Below are positions 1 through 6,982 of a DNA stretch of 45,832 nt, in pieces (the first letter of the stretch is position 1; each line of letters opens with the position of its first letter). The DNA lies in assembly GCA_949959305.1 (NCBI GenBank), contig CATLJA010000006.1, positions 1-45,832 of the forward strand. The letters run 5' to 3'. The position numbers and the translations under genes are program-made. This stretch comes from an uncultured Oscillibacter sp. (lineage in GTDB: Bacteria; Bacillota; Clostridia; Oscillospirales; Oscillospiraceae). Below the pieces are notes generated by a model. That model made no database searches. It saw only the letters and a list, made by a program, of their open reading frames with translations, and had not been told where the DNA came from.

Positions 1-149
1 CCGGCCCCGGGCGCGGGGGGCCCCGCCCCGGGGGGGGCGGGGCCCGCCGGGGGGGCCTCTCCGGCGGGCGCGTTCCCCTCCGCCAGGGCCGGGGCCATGC
101 ACAGCGCCAGCGCCAGCGCCAGGGCCAGCGCGATTGTTCCTCGTTTCAT
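1..149 (-). CDS. Small secreted Pro/Ala/Gly-rich protein, N-terminus only
   Basis: The gene starts at an ATG at 149 behind an AAAGGAGAA ribosome binding site and runs off the left edge. The first 24 or so residues form a clear signal peptide: MKRG, then an Ala-Leu repeat core, then a cleavage-type APALA-E junction. The visible remainder is rich in Pro, Ala and Gly, and the underlying DNA has long runs of C and G. The gene lies 105 bp downstream of the TetR gene on the same strand, so it may be co-transcribed with it. Nothing in the visible part allows a function to be named. The repeated Ala-Leu codons are themselves a small DNA repeat. Confidence 0.6.
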   Translation of the reverse strand, partial: MKRGTIALALALALALCMAPALAEGNAPAGEAPPAGPAPPGAGPPAPGA

Positions 150-254
150 GTGATTCTCCTTTGCCTCGTTTTTCTATGTGATGATGGGGTTCCATCGGTA
201 TTTTGCCTTAGCGTATACCTTCCACCTGGGGGAAAGTCAAGGGTTTTTTTCAAA

Positions 255-866
255 TCAGGGGGCGAGGCAGCCGTCCCGGATGATTTCCAGCCGCAGGGCC
301 AGGGCGGCGCGGCAGGCGTCCCGCTCCTCCAGGTGGCAGAGGGCGTCCATGAAGGCGCTTCCAAGGGCCGCCATCAGCAGGGCGAAGACGTTGTATATGT
401 ATTCCCGGTCCTTGCGGCGGAAGGCCGTCAGATCCAGCAGGTCCCACAGGCCGTCCAGCAGCATCCGCCCCGGCTGGCCGGGAACGAGCTTTTGAATGTC
501 CACGCCCTGGTTGTTTTTCAGAAAGAGGACGCAGCGCCCCAGCACGGGCTCCCGTTCCAGGTCCTGGAGGGAGGTCAGCCCATCGAAGCAGGCCAGCTGA
601 GCCTGGAAGACGTCGCCCTCCGCCTGGACCAGGGCGGCGCGGTAGAGGTCCCGGACATGGGCCCGCACGCCGTCCAGCAGGTACAGGAACAGGTCTTCCT
701 TGTCGATGAAGTATTGGTAGAAGCTTCCCCGGGGGATTCCGGCCTTTTTGATAATCTGGTTGATGGACACGTCGGCGAAGCGGACCCGGACAAATTCCTC
801 CCAGGCCGCGTCCAGAAAACGGCTCCTCTTTTCCTCCGGCAGGCGGAAAAACGTCTCGCTGGGCAT
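255..866 (-). CDS. TetR/AcrR family transcriptional regulator
   Basis: This 203-residue protein has the usual TetR length. Residues 10-60 form the three-helix DNA-binding domain, with the helix-turn-helix around 33-52 (SINQIIKKAGIPRGSFYQYF). The rest is an all-helical ligand and dimer domain without a recognisable ligand signature. The ATG at 866 is chosen because a GGAGGG site lies just upstream and the TetR fold begins there; a longer frame up to 968 adds only low-complexity sequence and would run through the promoter and operator. A perfect consensus promoter and a palindrome at its start point suggest autorepression. The only visible downstream candidate target is the secreted protein at the left edge. 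Confidence 0.9.
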   Translation of the reverse strand: MPSETFFRLPEEKRSRFLDAAWEEFVRVRFADVSINQIIKKAGIPRGSFYQYFIDKEDLFLYLLDGVRAHVRDLYRAALVQAEGDVFQAQLACFDGLTSLQDLEREPVLGRCVLFLKNNQGVDIQKLVPGQPGRMLLDGLWDLLDLTAFRRKDREYIYNVFALLMAALGSAFMDALCHLEERDACRAALALRLEIIRDGCLAP

Positions 867-959
867 GGCAGTCCCTCCTGATGTAGTTGCCGCGGCGGGC
901 GGCTCCCGCGGAATTTCGGGGAAAGCGCTTCCGGCGAAACGGCGCGAACCGCGGCGGTT

Positions 960-974
960 TGTCACCATGTGACA
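960..974. promoter_or_regulatory. Operator-like palindrome, probable TetR site
   Basis: TGTCAC-CAT-GTGACA is a perfect 6-bp dyad with a 3-bp centre. It lies just downstream of the -10 box of the TetR promoter, across or next to the expected start site, which is the classic position for an autorepressor operator. Binding is inferred; the sequence shows only the dyad and its position. Confidence 0.55.
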
Positions 975-985
975 GGCTGTCGTTG

Positions 986-1014
986 ATTATACCCGCCGGG
1001 GCTCCCCGTGTCAA
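986..1014 (-). promoter_or_regulatory. Consensus sigma-A promoter for the TetR gene
   Basis: On the minus strand TTGACA (1014-1009) and TATAAT (991-986) are separated by exactly 17 bp, a perfect match to the housekeeping consensus. The predicted start is near 979, inside or beside the TGTCAC/GTGACA palindrome, leaving a leader of roughly 110 nt before the TetR ATG. Confidence 0.85.
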
Positions 1015-1251
1015 CTGGTTTTGGCCCGAAAAGCGTGAATGTTTTGTGAATATTCGGGGACAGGCGGGAGAGGAGGGCGGAGGGAAAGATGGCGGGAGCG
1101 GGGACTGCATAACGGGGCTGGGCTTTCGGAAGCGGCGGTTTGCGGGAGTCAGAAGGGCGCAAATTATTAAACAAAATCAAAGTTTTGTTCAATAAAGGGG
1201 AGAGGCAAAGGAAAAGACCCATGAGAGCCCGCTGTCCGCCGCCATGACCGG

Positions 1252-1287
1252 AAAAAGCGGGCCGCAGGAAAAATTCCTGCGGCCCGC
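1252..1287 (-). terminator. Rho-independent terminator of the 1.3-5.6 kb operon
   Basis: A perfect 14-bp stem (GCGGGCCGCAGGAA at 1257-1270 with its complement at 1274-1287) has a 3-nt loop and is followed on the minus strand by five T residues. It lies 70 nt past the stop codon at 1358. An outer 8-bp pairing (AGAGCCCG near 1225 with CGGGCTCT near 1289) could compete with it. Confidence 0.9.
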
Positions 1288-1357
1288 CCGGGCTCTGTTT
1301 CCATAATCTCATTTTGCAATCAGAAGCCGGACAGAACGAAACCCCTGTTTCGTCCGC

Positions 1358-4045
1358 TTATTCCGCCGGCCTGTTCCGCCGGGCGTTCCGAGGAACCGGG
1401 CCCGGCCCCTGAGAGCGCTCCTTTTCCTGCTGGAGCTTGTCCAGCATTTTCTTGCGGAACTGGGAGATGTGCTCGATCTGGAGGCTGCTCATGTATTGGC
1501 CGTCCTCCGTAATGGTGCGGTAGAGGGCCTGGATTTTCTCCCGCTCCTCCGGGTGGGCCCGGCTGATATCCAGCATCTTGTTCCGGCAGCGGTACAGGTA
1601 GTTGCAGATGGCGTAGGCTGCCTGAAAGTCGATAAAACAGCTTGTACCGTCCGGGTTCGTCAGGGGCTCCTCTCCCTCCGGGGTCACGTTCCGCAAATCC
1701 TGGCGGGCGTTCTTCCGGAACTCCCGGCAGTAAGCGGCAATCCAGCGGGACAGCGCCTCCGCGCCCTCCTCCGGCCCGCCCTCACAGAGGAACATGTCCG
1801 GCCCGCCGCCGGAGTAGTAGGAGACCATGATGACCAGCGCCATGCGCTGGATGACGACGGCCTTTTGAAACTGCTCCTGCCCCTCCCGGTTTTTCCGGGC
1901 CAGCTCCCCCTTGGGAAGGGGGTTTTCCATGGACAGGTAGATGTGATTGGTGAGGCTGAAATAGTCCTGCTCCGTCAAATCCAGAAGCTGAATCATGGCG
2001 ATGTCCGCGTAGCACTCCCGCAGCAGCATTTCAACCTCAATCAGGGTGGAGGCCGCCGTCTCCACGCCGTCCCGCTCCCGCTGGAGCCGGTAGCGCTCTA
2101 TAGCGCCGTCCAGCCATTGGAGCTTGGCCGCCTTATCCTGCGGCCTCCCGCCGGAGGAGATAGGACAGCCGGGCTCCTGCGCGGCGGCGCGGAGAAGCTG
2201 GTAAATGAACTCCTCGTTCCGGAACACCATGCGGCAGGACTTTTGCAGGGCGGGGGTCAGGTCCGCCATGATGAAGTAATCTGTATCCGGGCCCTTATGC
2301 TTCAGAAGGGTTTTTTGAAGCCTGAGGGCCAGGGCCCGCTGCCCCCGGCGGCTGTGCTGGATGCCCAGAAGCTGGCAGAGGAGGTAGGCGCAGATATTCA
2401 CGGCGGCGTCCCGGCGCTCCTTGCGGAAGCGGGCCGTCTCGCCGCTGAAATGGGCGATTTCGTGGACCAGCACCCGCACAATCAGGCCGGGGTCGCAGCA
2501 GCTTTCCAGAGGGATGCTCACATAGAGCAGGTAGGCGGGGCTGCCCTCCTTGTGGATCAGGTTTTTGATGCTGATTTTATTTTGCAGGGCAGGCACAATG
2601 GAGAAATAGAACCGGCGCTGCTCCGCGTCCTCCATCTGGAGGTAGTCCGCGCACAGGTCCACAAAGGCCAGGTCCAGCTCCATGACGGAGGCGGGGATGT
2701 GAAACAGCAGGGGCCGGGTCTCCGGGTGGTGGATGAGCTGGCTTTCCATGCGGATCATGTGCTCGGTGAGATAGGCCATGCCGTCCACATAGATTTGAAC
2801 GCCGGGCAGCAGGGGCGCGCCGCCGGGCAGCTTCTCCAAAAGGCCGTGGAAGCCGTCCAGAAGGACGTAGCAGAGCTGGTTGAGCATGCAGTTTTCGCTG
2901 ACGGATTCCAGGGTGCTGAGAATCTGGAGGAGAGGCCGGAACCAGTTGGGCTCCTGCTCCCAGTTCTGCCCTTCCTTCCAGTTCAGCAGGCCCTCGCGAA
3001 GGTAGTGGTACGCCTCCCGCAGGCGCTTGGCCCCTCCGGAGGGCGGGCCCGCCTGGGCCCCCTCTCCGTTTTCCCGGCTGGCGCCCTGGGGGTTCTCCCC
3101 CGCGTTTTTCTGAGCGCCGCCCTGGGGCTCCGCTTCTGCATTTTCCCGGGCATTGCCCGGAGAATTGCTGAACCGCTTTCCCAGGCGGGTGGTCATGTCG
3201 TCAAAGAGCTCCCATAGGCCGCTGTCCAGAATCACGCCCCGCAGAAGCTGGACCAGCCCCCGGGAGGTGATGCCCAGCACCAGGAGGTTCACGTCCTCGG
3301 TGCCGGTGACGAAAAAGCTGTCGTTCTCCGACAGCCGCCGCCCGTCCACCTCCAGCGCTTCCCAGGCCCTCACCTGGGCCCGGGCCTGTTCCATGCTGCC
3401 CTTGACGGCGAAGCGCAGGGACGCAAGGCCGATGGGATCGCTGGCGTCCGCCAGGTCCTCCCCGCCGAGCAGGGCGGCCTGGGAAATACAGAAGCAGGTG
3501 TAAGCGTCTCCCACGGCGGAGTGGTCGGAAAGCTGCTCCAGCAATTCCAGCAGCCGGGGGACGGAGCGGGATTTGCCCAGCAGAATCAGGTCGCTGAGCT
3601 CCAGGGTCTTGGCGTAATAATAGGGAATGTCCGGGTACTGCTTCAGAATCTCCCCCAGGGCGGCTTCCAAATCATCGGTGCCCGCGTCCTCCCTGGCGAC
3701 GGCGTGCAGCCGGGTGAACATCAGGAAGGGCGCTTCCTCCCCCCGGAACCCGGCGAAGCCCCCCGGCCCCCCGTTTTGAAACTGGGAGAGCCCCCCCGCC
3801 TTCCCGTCCAGCAGGTAGGTGGAGTGGCGGTAGGGCGGCGGATCCGCCGGATCGCCGGAGGGAGGCTGGCGGCACACGTCCTCCCAGATGGCGCTCAGGG
3901 CGGAGCCGGAGCAGGGCGGCTCGTCCAGGGTGAGGGTGTCGAAGTGGCCCAGGACCAGCCACTCGTCCGGGCGGGTGAAGGTAGGAAGGCCGGCCCTTCT
4001 GGGCTTTCGGTACATATTGACGGCCTGCATGGCCTGTGTGCTCAT
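1358..4045 (-). CDS. Large uncharacterised protein with a zincin-like HEIAH site
   Basis: This 895-residue protein belongs to no family I recognise. The main signature is HEIAH at residues 528-532 (VHEIAHFSGE), a zinc-peptidase HExxH motif, with RECYAD at 676-681 about 145 residues later in the form ExxAD, which often supplies the third zinc ligand in gluzincins. Residues 293-340 are a polar Asn/Gln/Gly/Glu-rich linker that separates an N-terminal half from the half carrying the HEIAH site. There is no signal peptide or TM segment. The start at 4045 has a good GGAGG site. Its ATG overlaps the stop of the upstream membrane protein (ATGA), so the two are translationally coupled and probably work together. 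Peptidase activity is inferred from the motif alone. Confidence 0.7.
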   Translation of the reverse strand: MSTQAMQAVNMYRKPRRAGLPTFTRPDEWLVLGHFDTLTLDEPPCSGSALSAIWEDVCRQPPSGDPADPPPYRHSTYLLDGKAGGLSQFQNGGPGGFAGFRGEEAPFLMFTRLHAVAREDAGTDDLEAALGEILKQYPDIPYYYAKTLELSDLILLGKSRSVPRLLELLEQLSDHSAVGDAYTCFCISQAALLGGEDLADASDPIGLASLRFAVKGSMEQARAQVRAWEALEVDGRRLSENDSFFVTGTEDVNLLVLGITSRGLVQLLRGVILDSGLWELFDDMTTRLGKRFSNSPGNARENAEAEPQGGAQKNAGENPQGASRENGEGAQAGPPSGGAKRLREAYHYLREGLLNWKEGQNWEQEPNWFRPLLQILSTLESVSENCMLNQLCYVLLDGFHGLLEKLPGGAPLLPGVQIYVDGMAYLTEHMIRMESQLIHHPETRPLLFHIPASVMELDLAFVDLCADYLQMEDAEQRRFYFSIVPALQNKISIKNLIHKEGSPAYLLYVSIPLESCCDPGLIVRVLVHEIAHFSGETARFRKERRDAAVNICAYLLCQLLGIQHSRRGQRALALRLQKTLLKHKGPDTDYFIMADLTPALQKSCRMVFRNEEFIYQLLRAAAQEPGCPISSGGRPQDKAAKLQWLDGAIERYRLQRERDGVETAASTLIEVEMLLRECYADIAMIQLLDLTEQDYFSLTNHIYLSMENPLPKGELARKNREGQEQFQKAVVIQRMALVIMVSYYSGGGPDMFLCEGGPEEGAEALSRWIAAYCREFRKNARQDLRNVTPEGEEPLTNPDGTSCFIDFQAAYAICNYLYRCRNKMLDISRAHPEEREKIQALYRTITEDGQYMSSLQIEHISQFRKKMLDKLQQEKERSQGPGPVPRNARRNRPAE

Positions 4046-5568
4046 TTCAGGGATTCCTCCTTTCCGGCGGGGGCGGGCGGAGGCCCTTCCGGGGGTTCGT
4101 CCCAGGAAGCAAAGCCGCCCGGGAAATCATCGTCCGGGAAATCCTCATCCGGGAAATCATCGCCCTGAAAGTCCGGGTGGACCCACCGGGAATCGTGGCA
4201 GCGTTCCCATTCGCTGCGGATGGCCGCTTTCATCGCGCAGCCTCTGGGAGACGAGCTCCAGTATTGAAAATCCCTTTGCGTCCAGGCGGAACGGTCCATG
4301 AAAATGAGCAGCGCCTGGGTGGCCAGAAATTGGAACTGCCCCGCGGAAACCGGGGAGGAGCGGGAATCGCAGGTGTCCATCATATTATCCAGGGCGGACA
4401 GGGTTTCCCTCTGCTCCAGGCCCAGGCGCTCCCCCACGGCGGCGGCCTGAATCTGTATGTACATGCGGCAGAACAGGCAGAGCTGGAGGAGCAGCGAATC
4501 CCTGGAGGCGTCGTTCAGGTATTCGTGGGTAAAATCGTTCAGCGTGGTAAGGTAATTAAGAAGCTGGATTCCCGGAGGGGCCTTTACGTCCGGCCAGAAG
4601 GGCGGGAAGCTGCTCTGGAGCAGGGCGCAGGCCCACACCAGGCTGTCGGTTCCGGCATTCCCGGAGCGGAAGCGGGCGTAGACGGCCCGGAACAGCTCCT
4701 CCCTGTTTTCGGGAGAGATGTACCGGGACAGCATGCGCCAGATTTTGAGATAGTAGTGGATCAGGGCGCAGTTCTTCTGCTCCAGGCTCCGGCCGCCCTT
4801 GGGAGAAGCGCCGCGGCAGGGCTCGTAGTAAAACTGGAGGTCGGGCAGGCGGCGCTCCGGCCCGGGAAAAATGTTCTCGCCCAGGGTATCCAGGGCCTGA
4901 AGAACGTCCCCCACGCCCTCGGCGTCATTGAGGCTGAAGCAGACGTTCAAATCGGCTGTCAGCAGCGCAAGGGAGCGCTCCTCATCCGGGGTGGAAAGAG
5001 ATCCGGTTTTGGAGAACAGGTAGGCGTGAAGCAGGCCCCGGTAAGCGGCGCTGCTGAAAATAAAGCAGCGGCACATGGCGGACATGACGAGAATGCCCAG
5101 CAGCGCACAGAGAAAAAGAAAGAGGAGCCGCCAGCTGAAAAGGTTGTCCTCCAAAGGCGTTCCCCAATAGAGGGTGAGACAGGTGCTGATGACGAAGAAA
5201 GCAAAGTTGAAAAGATAGCAGGGGCATGTCCAGTAGTAAAGCTCGCTCATGTTCACATTCCGCTCCGCCTGGGGGGCCCGCTCAGCCAGCCAGAGGAACA
5301 GGACGGCGGTCAGCCCGGTGGCGGTGGAGACGGCGGTGAGGCCCTGGGCGCGGCCAAGGGGAAGGAGCCAGCCGGGCGGCGGGCCGGCCAGGGGCCGGAG
5401 GGCCGCCAGAAGCAGCAGGGCCTGGGCGATTGCGCAGACGGCGGAGAGGGCCTTCATGCGGCTCCGCCGGGCCAGGGAGGCGCTTATGCCGGTGTTCTTC
5501 ATCCGGGCCAAAAGCTCCCGGAACCGCTGGGATAGAGGGGGTTCGACGCCGTTTTTTGTCTTTCTCAT
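4042..5568 (-). CDS. Four-TM membrane protein with large cytosolic domain, unknown function
   Basis: The protein has about 508 residues from the ATG at 5568; a TTG at 5583 would add five residues but has no better ribosome binding site. Four hydrophobic helices lie in the first 175 or so residues, arranged as two pairs, and the rest is a soluble helical region. The C-terminus is acidic, with a DDFPDEDFPDDDFP stretch encoded by three 15-bp tandem repeats. It is the first gene of a pair with the HEIAH-containing protein, which it overlaps by 4 bp. A plausible reading is a membrane anchor or sensor for that putative peptidase, but this is inference only. I do not recognise the family. Confidence 0.75.
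   Translation of the reverse strand: MRKTKNGVEPPLSQRFRELLARMKNTGISASLARRSRMKALSAVCAIAQALLLLAALRPLAGPPPGWLLPLGRAQGLTAVSTATGLTAVLFLWLAERAPQAERNVNMSELYYWTCPCYLFNFAFFVISTCLTLYWGTPLEDNLFSWRLLFLFLCALLGILVMSAMCRCFIFSSAAYRGLLHAYLFSKTGSLSTPDEERSLALLTADLNVCFSLNDAEGVGDVLQALDTLGENIFPGPERRLPDLQFYYEPCRGASPKGGRSLEQKNCALIHYYLKIWRMLSRYISPENREELFRAVYARFRSGNAGTDSLVWACALLQSSFPPFWPDVKAPPGIQLLNYLTTLNDFTHEYLNDASRDSLLLQLCLFCRMYIQIQAAAVGERLGLEQRETLSALDNMMDTCDSRSSPVSAGQFQFLATQALLIFMDRSAWTQRDFQYWSSSPRGCAMKAAIRSEWERCHDSRWVHPDFQGDDFPDEDFPDDDFPGGFASWDEPPEGPPPAPAGKEESLK
4121..4165 (-). repeat. Three tandem 15-bp coding repeats
   Basis: Three units of the form GGGAAATC(A/C)TC(G/A)(T/C)CC follow one another without gaps. 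They encode the acidic DDFPG/DEDFP/DDDFP stretch near the C-terminus of the four-TM protein. The array is in frame, so copy number could vary without breaking the gene. Confidence 0.8.
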
Positions 5569-5953
5569 CGTGTCCACATCCAACTATATCAATATGTATA
5601 GGTTCAGCCTTTTGAAAAGGCAAAGGGCCTGCTTAAAAAGCAGCGAAACGCGGTCCGGCGGCGTGGTTTTCCTCCGGGAGGGACCTGTGCCGGGCGTTTT
5701 ACTGTTTTTCAAGCAAGCCCTGCCTGCGGGGTTAAAACTGCTTCTTGCACTCAAAGCTGAGGAACGGCGTTCAACGCAGGCCGTCCCGCCGGATAAGGCG
5801 GTTGACGCAGAGCTGCGCGGCGGGCGGAAAGCCCGCGGCCAAACGGAAAGATCCGCTCAGACGTCATTTCACGGCTGTGAATGCAAGAAATTGGTAGGGA
5901 TTTGTTTCGGACGGTTTCCATCAATCCGAAACAGGGCTGTGGAAAGCTGGGAT

Positions 5954-6184
5954 TCACCAGCCTTCACAGCCAGGGAGCGCGTCGCAGATGCTCCAGCCTC
6001 CCGCGCTGGGAGGGAGGAACGGAACTGTTTGCAGGCGCTCGTGATTGCGGATGCAGGCCATTTCCATGTACGCGTCTTCATGGAGCGTTGTCTCGGCAGG
6101 GGCTCCGTAAGAGTCGATATACAGAGGCTCGACCTGCTTTCGCCGCTCAGGGTGGGTTGAGATGCACTCAAAGCTGTGGGCCAT
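5954..6184 (-). CDS. Possible small hypothetical protein
   Basis: A 76-codon frame starts at ATG 6184 behind GGAAGGAG with a short 3-nt spacing. The protein begins MAHSFECISTHPERRKQ, contains two Trp and four Cys, and has no TM segment or known motif. Codon third positions lean to G/C but not strongly. The first codons overlap one copy of the repeated GCACTCAAAGCTG sequence. It could be a real small gene or the leftover of a larger one; the evidence is thin. Confidence 0.3.
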   Translation of the reverse strand: MAHSFECISTHPERRKQVEPLYIDSYGAPAETTLHEDAYMEMACIRNHERLQTVPFLPPSAGGWSICDALPGCEGW

Positions 6185-6468
6185 AGACTCCTTCCTTTCC
6201 AGGGGCTGGAGAAATTCCAACGTTGCCCTGTCCGGCGGAAAAAGGACGCGTACCTTTACCGGGCGGGAGCTTGCAGCCGCAGGCGGCGTGCCGGCGGATA
6301 CAAGGCTTTGTTCCTTACCATCCTATTCACGCGGCCGTGTTTTAGTCCCTTCAACGCGGCGGCGCGGCGTACGGCTAAGGGGAGGCTTTTCCATCCAGCC
6401 CCTTCTTGGCTAGCCGGTTTTTCATAGCAGTGAGGATAAAAGGAACCCTCTGGAAAATGAAGATCGTT

Positions 6469-6528
6469 CAGGCGCGCCGGGTACGTCTGAACGGGGATAG
6501 ATGCATTGAGGCGCACCCGGCGCGCCTG
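6469..6528. repeat. Perfect 14-bp inverted repeat with 32-nt loop
   Basis: CAGGCGCGCCGGGT at 6469-6482 pairs perfectly with ACCCGGCGCGCCTG at 6515-6528. Four T residues follow on the plus strand, but the long loop and the lack of a plus-strand gene argue against a normal terminator. It could be a mobile-element end pair or a structured RNA. Confidence 0.6.
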
Positions 6529-6755
6529 TTTTGCGCCCTTCTATCATACCAAAATCTGCCCGCACTGTCAACACATTTTTCGGTACTTTTCGCAATATTT
6601 TGTTGCCTGCCGGAGGGAAACGCCCCGCCAGGGGGCGGGAATTCCGGGAGGAGACGCGCCCTCCCGGCCCGCTTGTTTTTACCGTGGCACCGTCATTACC
6701 CCTTTGGACATCCGGCGGGAAGCGTCCTCCCCGCCCCCCTTCAGCGGCGCAAGGT

Positions 6756-6948
6756 GTGTCCAACTTTGACACTCCCAAACAAGGGAATGTGCCCAATCCG
6801 GACACATTCCCTTGTTCACCGAAACCGAAAGCCGATTTCATACCGCTTCATAATCGCATTTGCTGTATGCCGCGATACCCCTATCCCTATTATAGCTTAT
6901 AGCATAAAACCAGGAACATAATACCGGCGGTGCGTCCAGCTTGGACAC
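6756..6948. repeat. Three 17-bp dyads and a nested 14-bp hairpin
   Basis: Three sites resemble GTGTCCAA-N-TTGGACAC: 6756-6772, 6789-6805 and 6932-6948, the last carrying the clean dyad GTCCAGCTTGGAC. A separate perfect 14-bp inverted repeat (AACAAGGGAATGTG at 6778-6791 and its complement at 6803-6816) surrounds the middle site. The arrangement looks like an operator cluster or the ends of a small mobile element. It lies just past the stop codon of the dehydratase gene. Confidence 0.5.
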
Positions 6949-6982
6949 AATTTAACACGGGGCGGGTATATCTCCGGCAGCT

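Larger units (their letters stand above)
867..1251. other. Non-coding region upstream of the TetR gene
   Basis: No gene is supported here. Besides the promoter and operator listed separately, the stretch holds an AT-rich inverted repeat at 1170-1189 (AACAAAA, six bases, TTTTGTT), which stands out from the GC-rich surroundings and could be a protein-binding site or a weak hairpin. Longer frames read through this region are artefacts of high GC content. Confidence 0.5.
5569..6982. other. Gene-poor 1.4-kb intergenic region with dyads and repeats
   Basis: No well-supported gene lies here apart from a possible 76-codon frame (5954-6184). A 13-base sequence, GCACTCAAAGCTG, occurs twice, near 5747 and 6165. 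A dyad GTTTCGGA/TCCGAAAC sits at 5904-5932. A 14-bp GC-rich inverted repeat is at 6469-6528, and a cluster of 17-bp dyads at 6756-6948. Plus-strand frames across the region have no ribosome binding site or recognisable product. The promoter of the membrane-protein/HEIAH operon should lie at the low-coordinate end; TATACA near 5600 on the minus strand is a weak -10 candidate. The mix of repeats suggests remains of mobile or regulatory DNA. Confidence 0.5.

Noticed and set aside
1469-3217. A 582-codon plus-strand frame opposite the HEIAH-protein gene
   Set aside because: Antisense shadow; the minus-strand gene has a good start, coupling to its neighbour and a terminator.
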